A stretch of 42,151 nucleotides of DNA from Ectopseudomonas mendocina (GCF_008041835.1 NZ_VRYE01000057.1:1-42151), one strand, 5' to 3'. Shown: positions 1-9,397, counted from the stretch's first letter. A program made the numbers and translations. Notes: generated from the letters alone by a model not told the origin.

Positions 1-26
1 CGCTTAGCGACCCCTTTTTATCGATT

Positions 27-102
27 TGGTAGGCACAATTGGACTCGAACCAACGACCCCCACCATGTCAAGGTGGTGCTCTAACCAACTGAGCTATGTG
101 CC
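27..102 (-). tRNA. tRNA-Val (GAC)
   Basis: Read on the minus strand this is a 76-nt cloverleaf. The acceptor stem is GGCACAT/ATGTGCC, the D-arm contains AGCTCAGTTGGTTAGAGC, the anticodon arm is CCACC-TTGACAT-GGTGG, the T-arm contains GGTTCGAGTCC, and CCA is encoded at the 3' end. The anticodon at loop positions 3-5 is GAC, which reads the Val codon GUC. Confidence 0.97.
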
Positions 103-287
103 TTCGATGGGTGCGCATTTTACGCAGATCTTTTTGGCAGTCAACAGATTTTTTCGCTAACTCACTGAAATAGGCCAATTTTTTATTCAAAGCAGGAACG
201 TTGAATATTTTGCACGGACACTAGCCGGCTATTTTCAACTCAGGTAGCATCGATTCATTCGTAAAAAATAAAGAACAGAGGTTCAAG

Positions 288-1571
288 ATGGCGCACACGG
301 CATACCCACAATCCTATTACGCCGCCTCAGCCAACCCCGCCCCGCAACGCCCTGCCCTGCAAGGCGAGGTGGAAACCGATGTGTGCATCATCGGAGCGGG
401 TTACACCGGTCTGTCCACTGCACTGTTTCTGCTGGAGAACGGTTTCAAGGTGAGCATCGTCGAGGCGGCCAAGGTTGGCTTCGGCGCTTCCGGACGCAAC
501 GGCGGGCAGATCGTCAACAGCTACAGCCGCGACATCGACGTGATCGAGCGCACGGTCGGCCCCAAGCAGGCGCAACTGCTCGGGCAGATGGCGTTCGAGG
601 GTGGCCGCATCATTCGCGAACGCATCGCCAAGTACGACATCCAGTGCGACCTGAAGGACGGCGGCGTGTTCGCCGCGCTGACCAGCAAGCAGATGGGCCA
701 CCTGGAATCGCAGAAGAAGCTGTGGGAGCGCTACGGCCATACCCAGCTGGAACTAATGGACGCCAAGCGCATCCGTGAAGTCGTTGCCACCGAGAACTAT
801 GTCGGCGGCATGCTGGACATGAGCGGCGGCCATATCCATCCGCTGAATCTGGCTCTGGGCGAGGCTGCTGCAGTGGAGTCGCTGGGCGGGGTGATCTATG
901 AGCAATCCCCAGCCACTCGCATCGAGCGCGGCGCCAACCCTGTGGTACACACCCCGGAAGGCCGCATCAAGGCCAAGTTCGTGGTGGTCGCCGGCAACGC
1001 CTATCTGGGCAACCTGGTGCCGGAGCTGGCGTCAAAGTCGATGCCCTGCGGCACCCAGGTGATCACCACCGAGCCGCTGTCCGATGAAGTCGCTGCCAGC
1101 CTGCTGCCGCAGGACTACTGCGTCGAGGACTGCAACTACCTGCTCGACTACTACCGCCTCACCGGCGACAAGCGTCTGATCTACGGCGGTGGCGTGGTAT
1201 ACGGCGCACGCGACCCGGCCAATATCGAAGCGATCATCCGTCCGAAGATGCTCAAGACCTTCCCACAGTTGAAGAATGTGAAGATCGACTTCGCCTGGAC
1301 CGGCAACTTCCTGCTGACCCTGTCGCGCCTGCCGCAAGTGGGCCGCATCGGTGACAACATCTACTACTCGCAAGGCTGCAGCGGCCATGGCGTGACCTAC
1401 ACCCACCTGGCGGGCAAGGTGCTGGCAGAAGCGTTGCGTGGTCAGGCCGAACGCTTCGATGCCTTCGCCGGTCTGCCGCACTACCCCTTCCCGGGTGGTC
1501 GCCTGTTCCAGGTGCCGTTCAGCGCCATCGGCGCCTGGTACTACACGCTGCGCGACAAGCTGGGCGTCTAA
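288..1571 (+). CDS. puuB: FAD-dependent oxidoreductase, gamma-glutamylputrescine oxidase (PuuB/PauB) family
   Basis: This 427-aa protein belongs to the DAO-type FAD oxidoreductases. The ADP-binding motif GAGYTGLSTALFLLENG lies near residues 37-53 and is followed by GFGASGRNGGQI, typical of the PuuB/PauB branch. That branch oxidises the gamma-glutamyl conjugate of putrescine or related polyamines in the cytoplasm, giving aldehyde and H2O2. A late GCSGHGVTYTHLAGK motif matches the C-terminal FAD contact. ATG at 288 follows AGAGG with good spacing. The gene stands alone between the tRNA and a strong hairpin terminator and has no other polyamine genes beside it, so substrate choice within the family is uncertain. 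Membership in the family is seen; the substrate is inferred. Confidence 0.82.
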   Translation: MAHTAYPQSYYAASANPAPQRPALQGEVETDVCIIGAGYTGLSTALFLLENGFKVSIVEAAKVGFGASGRNGGQIVNSYSRDIDVIERTVGPKQAQLLGQMAFEGGRIIRERIAKYDIQCDLKDGGVFAALTSKQMGHLESQKKLWERYGHTQLELMDAKRIREVVATENYVGGMLDMSGGHIHPLNLALGEAAAVESLGGVIYEQSPATRIERGANPVVHTPEGRIKAKFVVVAGNAYLGNLVPELASKSMPCGTQVITTEPLSDEVAASLLPQDYCVEDCNYLLDYYRLTGDKRLIYGGGVVYGARDPANIEAIIRPKMLKTFPQLKNVKIDFAWTGNFLLTLSRLPQVGRIGDNIYYSQGCSGHGVTYTHLAGKVLAEALRGQAERFDAFAGLPHYPFPGGRLFQVPFSAIGAWYYTLRDKLGV

Positions 1572-1581
1572 GCAACGCATC

Positions 1582-1615
1582 AATGAAAACGGCGCCCGAG
1601 GGCGTCGTTTTCATT
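1582..1615. terminator. Bidirectional hairpin terminator between puuB and the convergent peptidase gene
   Basis: AATGAAAACGGCGCCC pairs with GGGCGTCGTTTTCATT around a 2-nt centre. The pairing is nearly perfect with one G-T. A and T runs on both sides allow it to stop transcripts from either strand. Confidence 0.85.
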
Positions 1616-1619
1616 GGCA

Positions 1620-2573
1620 TCACGGACAGGCCGGCAAGGCCTGACACTGCCCAGCAGAACCACTGGCTTTCGGCGGTGCGGCGAATCGCGAATCCTCCGG
1701 TGCCAGACGCTGTGCGCAGGCTTGGGCCTGCTGCGCCTCGGAAGCACAACCCTGCTCACCCAGCACTTGCGACAGGTTGAACCAACCCGCAGCAAAACCC
1801 GGCTCGCGCTTGAGGCTTTCACGCAATGCCTGCTCGGCGCCCTTGCGGTCGCCATCGGCGTAGCGGCTGTTGCTCAGCGCGAACCAGGGCAACGACTGCT
1901 CCGGCCAGGCCTCGGCGGCGCGGCGATAGGCACGCCGAGCGGCCTGCGCATTGCCGGTTTGCTCGAGGTCGTTGGCAGCCTTCATCCAGACATGCATATC
2001 GGCCTGCGCCGGCAAGCGCTCCGGCGGCAAGGTCACGACCGCCCAGCGCCCGCCGCGCGCCCAGGTTCTGTCGAAGCTATTGAAGCTGTCTTCGAGCCGG
2101 CGCGTGGTGGCGGAACGTAAAATCAGCGTGCGCTCGCGGCGGTCGTAACCCACCACCACCGCGAAGTGCCATTGCGGATACCAGTCGAATGCCAGGTTCT
2201 GCAGCACCAGCACCGGGTTGCCGGCGGCCACCTCGGCGAGCACCGCCTCCAGACGCGGCTGCAACGGGTACACCAGCATTTCGTGATTGCGCGCGGCGGC
2301 GACCATCTCGACCTGCAAACTGCCTTCACGGCTGGGGATGTAGACCTTGTCCTTGAGCGCACCAGGCGTGGTCAGCACACCACGCTGGTTGAGCATGGTA
2401 GCCAAGGCCGCCGGCCCGCACTGATAGGCGTCCTGGGGGAAGAAGGGAACGTCGGTGAGCTCCACCCGTTCAGGCAGGCGTTCGGCCTCCGGTGACAACA
2501 CCGGAGACCGAGCGCAGGCTGTGAGTAGAACGATCGAAGCGATACAGCAGAGGCGAATCAGCGATTGATGCAT
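1620..2573 (-). CDS. PA2778-like lipoprotein, C39-type cysteine peptidase with TPR-like C-terminus
   Basis: About 317 aa. The start at ATG 2573 gives a compact lipoprotein signal with lipobox LLTAC; a longer GTG start at 2603 would place 10 extra residues before it. The N-terminal half has a papain-like C39 fold signature: Gln/Cys in DAYQCGPAALATML (the likely catalytic Cys), then His in WHFAVVVGYD. The C-terminal third looks like tetratricopeptide helices (AYRRAAEAWPEQSLPWFALSN). The family is known in Pseudomonas as the PA2778 family of unknown substrate. Its start overlaps the end of the upstream PA2779-like gene by 16 bp, so the two are probably translated together. Likely anchored in an envelope membrane facing the periplasm. 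Confidence 0.75.
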   Translation of the reverse strand: MHQSLIRLCCIASIVLLTACARSPVLSPEAERLPERVELTDVPFFPQDAYQCGPAALATMLNQRGVLTTPGALKDKVYIPSREGSLQVEMVAAARNHEMLVYPLQPRLEAVLAEVAAGNPVLVLQNLAFDWYPQWHFAVVVGYDRRERTLILRSATTRRLEDSFNSFDRTWARGGRWAVVTLPPERLPAQADMHVWMKAANDLEQTGNAQAARRAYRRAAEAWPEQSLPWFALSNSRYADGDRKGAEQALRESLKREPGFAAGWFNLSQVLGEQGCASEAQQAQACAQRLAPEDSRFAAPPKASGSAGQCQALPACP

Positions 2574-2965
2574 TTGACGAAACTGAAGATGTTGGTGGCG
2601 CACAGCATATCAGTGATGATGAAGATCACCAGAAACAACACGATAATGCCGACCACACCGGCACCGGCAGGCGCCTGATCCAGCTGCTGATTGAACTGCG
2701 CCAGTTCAGCCGGGGTCAGGCTGGCGATACGCGATTCGACCTGCTCGCGATCGACGCCCATGGCCACCAGTTTCTCTTTCACCTGCTCGTCATCGAGCAT
2801 GGCCATCAACTGCTGCTGATCCACCTTGTGTTGCTGCTCGGCGATCACCTCGTGAGTGCCGACCATTGCCGCGTTCGCAGCAGGAATCTGCACCACCAGC
2901 AACAGGTGAAACAGCGCGGTAATCGCGGCCAGACGACGCATAACGGGGTTCATGGAAATTGTCAT
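2558..2965 (-). CDS. PA2779-family small membrane protein
   Basis: Start chosen at ATG 2965 because AGGAGATAACCACA lies just upstream, giving 135 aa. An N-terminal hydrophobic signal runs to about residue 32 (ending AANAA). A charged helical middle has DDEQVKEKLVAMGVDREQVESRI, which resembles a coiled or paired helix. A single C-terminal membrane helix (GVVGIIVLFLVIFIITDML) follows. This matches the PA2779 family, which in other pseudomonads sits beside the PA2778 peptidase as here. The function is unknown. One guess is that it is the substrate or partner of the neighbouring peptidase, since a TM-anchored protein is always encoded first; this is inference. Confidence 0.72.
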   Translation of the reverse strand: MTISMNPVMRRLAAITALFHLLLVVQIPAANAAMVGTHEVIAEQQHKVDQQQLMAMLDDEQVKEKLVAMGVDREQVESRIASLTPAELAQFNQQLDQAPAGAGVVGIIVLFLVIFIITDMLCATNIFSFVKCINR

Positions 2966-3045
2966 TGTGGTTATCTCCTGAGGGACGAGGTAGCCGATAG
3001 ACAGCATCAAAATCGCTCAGGTTCACTCCACCGATCCGCAGCCGT

Positions 3046-4770
3046 TCACGTTTCCATCAGAAGCTGGCTAAGCACCGCACGTAACTTGCCTGGCTTGACC
3101 GGCTTGTTCAGCAGCGGCGCACCCAGGGCCTGCAGATCACGACTGCAGGCATCGCTGCGATCGGCGCTGATGATCAGAGCCGGGATCGGTCTGGAAAATT
3201 CGTCACGCAATTGCTGAATCACCTGACAACCGAGCACCCCGTGATCGAGGTGAAAATCCGCCAGGATCACCTCTGGCGCCCTGCCCTGCAGTTTCTGCAA
3301 GGCTTCAGCCAAGTCGACTGCCGTGACCACCTCGCAGCCCCACTGCCCGAGCAGCGCGTCCATGCTATGCAGGATGTCGACTTCATTATCGATCACCAGC
3401 AGGCGCCGCCCCGGCAGAGGATTGCCCAGCACCGGCTGCGCAACGGCGAGCACCTGCCGCAGCGGCAGCTTCTCGGCCAGGGGTACGCGAATGCTGAACA
3501 CCGAGCCGCGTCCCGGCTGCGAACGCACCTCTATCGGGTAACCAAGCATGCACGCGATACGCTCGACGATGGCCAGGCCCAGGCCGACGCCCTTGCGCTC
3601 GGCGGCACGCCCGACCTCCAGCTGGTTGAACTCGAGGAAGATCTTGTCCAACTGATCGGCCGCAATGCCCCGGCCGCTGTCCCACACCTGCAACTCGACG
3701 AAGGCGCCACGTCGGCGTACGCCGAGCAGTACACCACCGCGCTCGGTGTAGCGGCAGGCATTGCTGAGGAAGTTGCGCAGGATGCGAGTCAACAGGCGGA
3801 AATCGGTATGCACCGCATAATTGGCAATTCGTGCGCGTAGACGCAAACCACTGGCCGAGGCCACGCTTTCGAATTCCGAAGCCAGTGGCGCGAGCAGCTC
3901 TTCGAGGCGATAGACATCGAGATCCGGCTTGATCGCCGCCTGATCCAGCTTGGAAATGTCCAGCAGATCCGCCAGCAAATCCTCAGCGCCTTCCAGGGCC
4001 AGGTGGCTGCGCTCCACCAGATTCTGCTCGGCACTCGGCAGCTCACGCTCGCGCAGCGTGGAAATCAACAGGCGCGCGGCGTTGAGCGGCTGCAGCAGAT
4101 CATGGCTGGCCGCGGCCAGGTACTTGTCCTTGCTGCGGTTGGCTGCCTCGGCCGCGTCGCGCGCTTCGCGCAGGGCCAACTCGATACGCTCGCGCTCCTC
4201 GATCTGCCGTTGCAGGTTGCGGTTGGATTCGAGCAGCTCATAGGTACGCGCGGCAACGCGACGTTCCAGTTCGTCATTGAGTTGCTGCAGGCGCTGCTGC
4301 GCCTGTTTGCGCTCGGTGATATCGGCGACGAAACCTTCGAAGACCCCGTCCCCTTCTGGCTTGAGCAACAGATTCATCAACACGTCGATGGTGCTGCCAT
4401 CGCGCCGGCGCAGACGTGTCTCATAGCCCAGCAGCACCTGTCCCTGGCTCAGCTGCTGGCGAATCACCTCCAGTTCATCGAAGCCGCCAACGAACAGGTG
4501 CCGGGCCAGATCATCCGGCGACCACAGTACCTGCTGCGGATCGTCATAGCCGAGCATGCGCGCCATCGCCGGATTGGCCGCCAGTACGCCGTCCTGCATG
4601 CTGGCCTGGATGATGCCGTGCACGGCATGCTCGAACAGCCATTTATAGCGGTTGCGCTCGGTTTCCAGCTCTTCCAGGCGCGCCAGCAACTCCGGGTAGT
4701 GGCTCTTGCGCGCCGATTGGCTGCCGAGCCCGAGCAGCCCGGCCAGCGCTTCGTCAGAGTGCCTCGCCAT
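3046..4770 (-). CDS. ercS: Hybrid sensor histidine kinase/response regulator ErcS
   Basis: About 574 aa when started at ATG 4770, overlapping the 3' end of ercA by 17 bp. The order is: short coiled coil; PAS domain at about residues 45-155 (HAVHGIIQASMQDGVLAANPAMARMLGY); a second coiled coil; HisKA with H-box AAASHDLLQPLNAARLL; HATPase with N-box LRNFLSNACRYTERGG and VGLGLAIVERIA; and a C-terminal receiver with phosphoacceptor Asp in VILADFHLD and Lys in LLNKPVKPGK. There is no transmembrane segment, so it is cytosolic. The position after ercA matches P. aeruginosa ercS, which belongs to the ethanol oxidation regulatory network. The input signal is unknown. NahK at the other end of the island is a longer paralogue. 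Confidence 0.85.
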   Translation of the reverse strand: MARHSDEALAGLLGLGSQSARKSHYPELLARLEELETERNRYKWLFEHAVHGIIQASMQDGVLAANPAMARMLGYDDPQQVLWSPDDLARHLFVGGFDELEVIRQQLSQGQVLLGYETRLRRRDGSTIDVLMNLLLKPEGDGVFEGFVADITERKQAQQRLQQLNDELERRVAARTYELLESNRNLQRQIEERERIELALREARDAAEAANRSKDKYLAAASHDLLQPLNAARLLISTLRERELPSAEQNLVERSHLALEGAEDLLADLLDISKLDQAAIKPDLDVYRLEELLAPLASEFESVASASGLRLRARIANYAVHTDFRLLTRILRNFLSNACRYTERGGVLLGVRRRGAFVELQVWDSGRGIAADQLDKIFLEFNQLEVGRAAERKGVGLGLAIVERIACMLGYPIEVRSQPGRGSVFSIRVPLAEKLPLRQVLAVAQPVLGNPLPGRRLLVIDNEVDILHSMDALLGQWGCEVVTAVDLAEALQKLQGRAPEVILADFHLDHGVLGCQVIQQLRDEFSRPIPALIISADRSDACSRDLQALGAPLLNKPVKPGKLRAVLSQLLMET

Positions 4771-5917
4771 ACACCACCTCGACGTCACGCTGGGTCGACT
4801 CACGCGGATTGGTGAGGATGCACGGATCGTCCATGGCATGGCTGGACAGGAACGGAATGTCCGAGGTGCTCACGCCATGCAGGCTGAGCGTCTCGCGGAA
4901 GCCCATGGCGTGCTTGAAGGCGATCAGGTGCTCGACCAGACGCTGGCGAATCTGTGCGTGATTCAGACCACGACAATCGATACCGAGGGTTTCGGCGATG
5001 ACCTTGAAACGCTCCGGCGCCGCGCTGTAGTTGAACGCCACTACGTGCTCGACCAGCACCGCATTGCACAGACCGTGCGGCAAGTCGAGGTAGCCACCGA
5101 GGCTGTGGCTCATGGCGTGCACCGCGCCAAGGATCGCGTTGGAGAACGCCAGACCAGCCTGCATGCTGCCGAGCATGATCTTCTCGCGCAGGGCGATATC
5201 GCCCGGGTTGGCGATCATCTGCACCAGGTTGCCGTTGATCAGCCGCATGGCTTCCAGCGCGTGTGGGTCGGTCAGCGGGCCGTGGCCGGTGGAAACGAAT
5301 GCCTCGATGGCGTGCACCATGGCGTCGATGCCGGTACAGGCGCTGAGGAATGGGTCCATGCTCAGGGTGGTTTCCGGATCAATCAGCGACACGTCCGGCA
5401 CCACTGCCTTGCTGACGATGGAGAACTTCATCCGCTCCTGCTGGTTGGAGATGATCACGAACTGCGACACGTCGGCCGAGGTGCCGGCGGTGGTCGGGAT
5501 CAGAATCAGCGGTGGGCTGGGCACGCGAATGGTGTCCACACCTTCGAATTCGAGAATGCTGCGACCGTGGGCGACGACGATGCCGATGCCCTTGGCGCAG
5601 TCCATCGGGCTGCCGCCACCGACCGCGACAATGACGTTGCAACCCTCGCTGCGATATAGCTCGGCGCCCTCCATCACCTCTTCCACACGTGGGTTGGGCG
5701 ACACCTTGGTGTACAGGCAATAGGCGATGCCTTGGGCCTGCAAGCTGGCCTCGACATCGCCGGCCCAGCCAGCGGCAACCACACCGGGATCGGAGACGAC
5801 CAGCACCTTGCGTGCACCGAAGGTCTTGGCGTAGTTGCCGACGTTATGCCGGGAGCCGGCGCCAAAGATGATCTCGGGGGAAACGAACTTTCGCAGCTGA
5901 TTCAATTCGTGGCTCAT
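4754..5917 (-). CDS. ercA: Iron-containing alcohol dehydrogenase ErcA
   Basis: 387 aa, full length for group III Fe-dependent alcohol dehydrogenases, which interconvert alcohols and aldehydes with NAD(P)H in the cytoplasm. The cofactor loop GGGSPMDCAKGIGI lies near residue 100. Metal ligands are expected at Asp in VSLIDPETT and at His residues in GIDAMVHAIEA and HAMSHSLGGYLDLPHG. In P. aeruginosa ercA lies beside ercS and is reported to have a regulatory role in ethanol growth, so it may act as a sensor of the redox or aldehyde state rather than as a bulk catabolic enzyme. It starts 77 bp after pqqH on the same strand and overlaps ercS. Confidence 0.9.
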   Translation of the reverse strand: MSHELNQLRKFVSPEIIFGAGSRHNVGNYAKTFGARKVLVVSDPGVVAAGWAGDVEASLQAQGIAYCLYTKVSPNPRVEEVMEGAELYRSEGCNVIVAVGGGSPMDCAKGIGIVVAHGRSILEFEGVDTIRVPSPPLILIPTTAGTSADVSQFVIISNQQERMKFSIVSKAVVPDVSLIDPETTLSMDPFLSACTGIDAMVHAIEAFVSTGHGPLTDPHALEAMRLINGNLVQMIANPGDIALREKIMLGSMQAGLAFSNAILGAVHAMSHSLGGYLDLPHGLCNAVLVEHVVAFNYSAAPERFKVIAETLGIDCRGLNHAQIRQRLVEHLIAFKHAMGFRETLSLHGVSTSDIPFLSSHAMDDPCILTNPRESTQRDVEVVYGEAL

Positions 5918-5994
5918 ACAACGGCCTGAAATTTATTGTTATGGAATGGCGATCAGCCTACTGCATTGCCGGGTTAATGCAATGCGACCTGCGA

Positions 5995-7902
5995 TCAGCT
6001 CAGCCGCAGATAGAAAGCATGCTCGGCGCGCAGAGCAGTGGCCAGATTGGCGGCTTGACGGAAACCGTGGCGTTCCTCGGCGAACAGGTGATATTCCACC
6101 GGCAAGCCACGCTGACGCAGCGCCTCGACCATGCTTTCGGTCTGGCTCGGCACCACCACCGCATCCAGCGCGCCCTGGAAGAAAATCACTGGTGCCTTGA
6201 TCCGTTCGGCCTGTAACAGAGGTGTGCGATTGCGATAGCGCTCGGCATCCGGCTCGGGGTCGCCGATCAGCCAGCCGAGATAATCCGCCTCGAACTTGTG
6301 CGTCAGCCGGCGCAGCGCCAGCGGGTCGCTGACGCCATAGAGGCTGGCGCCGCCACGTAACTGCGGTAACTCGACCAGAGCACGCAACGCGCTGAAGCCG
6401 CCAGCGCTACCACCGCGCACATACACACGTTGCGCATCGATACGGCCATCACCGGCCAGTGCGTCGATGGCGGCGCGAATGTCCTCGATCTCCAGCTCGT
6501 CCCACTGGTCAGCCAGACGCAACCGATAAGCACGACCGTAACCACTGCTGCCCCGGTAATTGAGGTCGAGCACGGCGAAGCCACGCAGCGTCCAGAAGGC
6601 GATACGCGGATCGAACACCGGGTAGCAGGCCGAGGTTGGCCCGCCGTGCAGGAAGATCACAAGCGGCGGGCGCTCCCCGGTTGATGCAGGCGAATAGAAA
6701 AAACCATGGCTGCGTTCGCCCTCACCGACCCCACAGCTGAATGGCTGAGGTCGTGATAGCTGTGCTTCGGACAGCGGCTGCTCACCGCCAGCCAGCATCT
6801 GCAATGCGCCATCGCTGCGGCGAATGGCAAGCACCGCTGGCAGACGATCAGGAGCGGCAGCGATGCAGTAGAAATTTTCGTTGTCGGCAGCCAGGCTACG
6901 GAAACGCGTAAACCCTTCGGCCAACAGCCGCTCTGCCTTTGGGTAGGGTGTCGCGGGGCCGCCCAGGCTGTGCGCACCGATTATTTTGCCTTCGAGATCG
7001 CTGGTGCGCACGGCGCACCCTACCAGCGCGCCGACACCCTGCTCGAAACGGGTCAGCAGAAACTCATCGTTTTCCAGCGGCAGATAGGTTCGACCGCCCA
7101 GTTGCCAGGGCGCTGGCGCGTGATCATAGGGCTCGGCGTGCAACGTTGTGTCGCCATCGACGCACCAGGGTTGCCACCACCCTGCCTTGTCGCTCAACAC
7201 CCACAACCGGCCCCGGGAATCGAAGCGCGGCTGCTGCAGGGATCGATCACCGCCCTCACCTGACAGCACCCGAGTGCGCTCGCCGGACTCGCGCTGGCAC
7301 AGGCGCGTGGCGATCCAGGGCTGATGTGGTCGATCCCATTCGATCCAGGCAAGACGCTGGCCAGTGGGGTCAGCCACCGGCGCCGCATAGAAATCGGCAC
7401 CCTCGACCAGTACCTCACGCTTGCCGTTCAGACCGATGCGCACCAGGCGATGCACCACCGCGCCGCCTTCATGACTTTCCTCCACAGCCAGCAATGCCTG
7501 CCAGGCGGGCACGAAGGACAGGTCGCCATAACGGCAGTGGGACTGACTGGTGATCAGGTAGGGTGCGCCGTGCGCACCGCCGTCCAAGCCGATATCGCTG
7601 CGATAGACCTGCTGATCACGCTCATTGACGAACGCCACCCCCTGCTCCGTGGCGCAGCAGGCGCCACCACCGTACTCGTAGACGCGGCTGCGCACGGAAA
7701 ACCCTGGCGGGGTCAGCTCACATACCACACCGTCGCGGCAGAAGAACAGCCCGCAACGCGCCAACTGTGGGTCGAATGCCACCCACAACACGCCACCGTG
7801 GGCAGCGTGCAGTTCGGCGAAGTCGGCACTGGCGGCTGCAGCCTGTTCGGCGCTCCAGATCGCGTCAGGATCGGTGCGCACGGCGCACCCTACGCTTTGC
7901 AT
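5995..7902 (-). CDS. pqqH: PqqH-like S9 family prolyl oligopeptidase
   Basis: 635 aa. The N-terminal half is a beta-propeller of the prolyl oligopeptidase type; the C-terminal half is an alpha/beta hydrolase with nucleophile Ser499 in [10 protein letters not shown], Asp in [14 protein letters not shown] and His in EERHGFRQ. It is the last gene of the pqq operon, in the position of P. aeruginosa pqqH. A role in trimming the PqqA peptide is plausible but unproven. Three copies of a 21-nt palindromic repeat lie in frame and encode VGCAVRT (residues 4-10), GAHGAPY (109-115) and VGCAVRT (294-300). The first forms the N-terminus, so the ATG at 7902 overlaps pqqE by 13 bp and has only a weak upstream ribosome site. 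All repeats sit in the propeller half, not the catalytic half. Confidence 0.85.
   Translation of the reverse strand: MQSVGCAVRTDPDAIWSAEQAAAASADFAELHAAHGGVLWVAFDPQLARCGLFFCRDGVVCELTPPGFSVRSRVYEYGGGACCATEQGVAFVNERDQQVYRSDIGLDGGAHGAPYLITSQSHCRYGDLSFVPAWQALLAVEESHEGGAVVHRLVRIGLNGKREVLVEGADFYAAPVADPTGQRLAWIEWDRPHQPWIATRLCQRESGERTRVLSGEGGDRSLQQPRFDSRGRLWVLSDKAGWWQPWCVDGDTTLHAEPYDHAPAPWQLGGRTYLPLENDEFLLTRFEQGVGALVGCAVRTSDLEGKIIGAHSLGGPATPYPKAERLLAEGFTRFRSLAADNENFYCIAAAPDRLPAVLAIRRSDGALQMLAGGEQPLSEAQLSRPQPFSCGVGEGERSHGFFYSPASTGERPPLVIFLHGGPTSACYPVFDPRIAFWTLRGFAVLDLNYRGSSGYGRAYRLRLADQWDELEIEDIRAAIDALAGDGRIDAQRVYVRGGSAGGFSALRALVELPQLRGGASLYGVSDPLALRRLTHKFEADYLGWLIGDPEPDAERYRNRTPLLQAERIKAPVIFFQGALDAVVVPSQTESMVEALRQRGLPVEYHLFAEERHGFRQAANLATALRAEHAFYLRLS
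7003..7023 (-). repeat. In-frame palindromic repeat inside pqqH (copy 1)
   Basis: Identical 21-nt GTAGGGTGCGCC-type unit. Read on the minus strand its ends fall exactly on codon borders, and it encodes the seven residues VGCAVRT of PqqH. Confidence 0.9.
7558..7578 (+). repeat. In-frame palindromic repeat inside pqqH (copy 2, opposite orientation)
   Basis: Same 21-nt unit in the other orientation. Read in the pqqH frame it encodes GAHGAPY, and its ends again coincide with codon borders. Confidence 0.9.
7873..7893 (-). repeat. Palindromic repeat spanning the pqqE stop and the pqqH N-terminus
   Basis: Third copy of the unit. Its first bases (G-TAG-GG) supply the TAG stop codon of pqqE, while in another frame it encodes residues 4-10 (VGCAVRT) of PqqH. 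Confidence 0.9.
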
Positions 7903-9044
7903 ATGATTCGTGAGGCCTTCTCGTTGCGGTACTGCAGTTCACCCAGCCCCAGCGGTGCCTCATCGGCCTGCTGACGTGCAGCGAGAATCACGCCATGGTG
8001 CGCCGACTTGCTGCACACCGGGTCGGCGTTACTGGCATCACCGGTGAGCATGAAGGCCTGGCAGCGACAGCCGCCGAAATCCTTGTGCTTCTCGTCGCAG
8101 CTGCGACACGGCTCGGGCATCCAGTCATCGCCGCGAAAGCGGTTGAAGCCGAACGACTCGCGCCAGATATGTTCGAGACTGTGCTCGCGCACGTTGGGAA
8201 ACTGCACCGGCAACTGCCGCGCGCTGTGGCAAGGCAGCGCCGTGCCGTCAGGGGTGATGTCGAGGAATAGGTTGCCCCAACCGTTCATACAGGCCTTGGG
8301 GCGCTCCTCGTAGTAGTCAGGAGTGACGAAGATCAGCTTGCACGGGTGGTTCTCGGCCGCCAGTTTGTCGCGCCACTGATTGATGATGCGCTCGGCGCGC
8401 TCCAGTTGCGCGCGGGTCGGTAGCAGCCCGGCCCGGTTCAACTCGGCCCAGCCGTAGAACTGGCAGGTGGCGAGCTCGACGAAATCCGCCTCCAGCTCCA
8501 GGCACAGTTCGATGATGCGCTCGATGTTGTCGATGTTATGCCGATGGGTGACGAAGTTGAGCACCATCGGGTAGCCGTGCGCCTTGACCGCGCGGGCCAT
8601 GGCCAGTTTCTGCGCGAAGGCCTTCTTCGAGCCGGCCAGCAGGTTGTTCACCTCCTCGTCGGCGGCCTGGAAGCTGATCTGGATATGATCGAGCCCGGCG
8701 TCGGCGAACTCGGCTATACGTGCTTCGGTCAGGCCGATGCCGGAGGTGATCAGGTTGGTGTAGTAGCCCAGGCCGCGCGCCGCTGCGATCAGCTCGGCCA
8801 GATCCTGGCGCACCAGCGGCTCGCCACCGGAAAAGCCCAGTTGTGCCGCGCCCAGCTCACGGGCCTGGCGGAAGACCTCGATCCATTCGGCGGTGCTGAG
8901 CTCGGCGCCCTGCTGGGAGAAATCCAGCGGATTGGAGCAGTACGGGCACTGCAGCGGGCAGCGGTAGGTCAGCTCGGCCAGCAGCCACAGCGGCGGCCCA
9001 ACCTGTTCGCCCGGCTTAGCGAAGCTCGATCCAGAACTGAGCAT
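7890..9044 (-). CDS. pqqE: PQQ biosynthesis radical SAM enzyme PqqE
   Basis: 384 aa from ATG 9044, preceded by GGAGGTGGCCC; a longer upstream reading frame is non-native. PqqE forms the Glu-Tyr carbon-carbon crosslink in the PqqA peptide, which is delivered by PqqD. The radical SAM cluster motif CPLQCPYC gives Cys29, Cys33 and Cys36. The SPASM auxiliary cluster cysteines are visible in [35 protein letters not shown] and DPVCSK. The start overlaps the end of pqqD by 29 bp, which suggests coupled translation. The stop codon lies in a palindromic repeat shared with the start of pqqH, so the last residues may differ from relatives. Confidence 0.97.
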   Translation of the reverse strand: MLSSGSSFAKPGEQVGPPLWLLAELTYRCPLQCPYCSNPLDFSQQGAELSTAEWIEVFRQARELGAAQLGFSGGEPLVRQDLAELIAAARGLGYYTNLITSGIGLTEARIAEFADAGLDHIQISFQAADEEVNNLLAGSKKAFAQKLAMARAVKAHGYPMVLNFVTHRHNIDNIERIIELCLELEADFVELATCQFYGWAELNRAGLLPTRAQLERAERIINQWRDKLAAENHPCKLIFVTPDYYEERPKACMNGWGNLFLDITPDGTALPCHSARQLPVQFPNVREHSLEHIWRESFGFNRFRGDDWMPEPCRSCDEKHKDFGGCRCQAFMLTGDASNADPVCSKSAHHGVILAARQQADEAPLGLGELQYRNEKASRIICKA

Positions 9045-9297
9045 GGGCCACCTCCATGAAGGCAAGAATGTCTTCGTCGATGCCAGGCACATTGGGGAAG
9101 CGCTGGTGCAGGTTGCCGATGATCTCGGCCACCGAGCGCTTGCCGTCGACCTGCTGGAGAATTTCGCCGGCGCTGTCGTTGAGCTTGATCATGCCTTCCG
9201 GATAGAGCAGCACATGACAGCCTTGCGCCGGTTCGAACTGCAGACGAAAGCCGCGGCGGATGGCGGGTACGCTGGGTGGGAGGATGACAGCAGTCAT
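9016..9297 (-). CDS. pqqD: PQQ biosynthesis peptide chaperone PqqD
   Basis: 93 aa from ATG 9297, with AGGAG eight bases upstream. PqqD binds the precursor peptide PqqA and presents it to PqqE. The family pattern is clear: [15 protein letters not shown], then [18 protein letters not shown], then a winged-helix-like part [13 protein letters not shown]. It is a separate gene here, not fused to pqqC as in some methylotrophs. It overlaps pqqE. A 70-bp inverted pair of palindromic repeats separates it from pqqC, which may affect readthrough or mRNA stability within the operon. Confidence 0.96.
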   Translation of the reverse strand: MTAVILPPSVPAIRRGFRLQFEPAQGCHVLLYPEGMIKLNDSAGEILQQVDGKRSVAEIIGNLHQRFPNVPGIDEDILAFMEVAHAQFWIELR

Positions 9298-9314
9298 TGT
9301 TCGGGCTCCTGACT

Positions 9315-9384
9315 GGTGCGCACGGCGCACCCTACAAAGGGCGCGTCGAACGGAAATGCGACCGTAGGGTGCGCCGTGCGCACC
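9315..9384. repeat. REPIN-like inverted pair of palindromic repeats between pqqC and pqqD
   Basis: Two 21-nt GTAGGGTGCGCC-type units in inverted orientation, at 9315-9335 and 9364-9384, are separated by 28 nt. They can fold into one long hairpin in the pqq mRNA. Confidence 0.88.
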
Positions 9385-9397
9385 GCTCGCTCGATAC

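Noticed and set aside
27..102. Reading the tRNA as tRNA-Asp
   Set aside because: The loop TTGACAT places GAC, not GTC, at the anticodon, which is Val.
5962..5981. Hairpin TGCATT...AATGCA between pqqH and ercA as a terminator
   Set aside because: Only a 6-bp AT-rich stem with no U-tract. It is too weak to claim a stop between the two genes.
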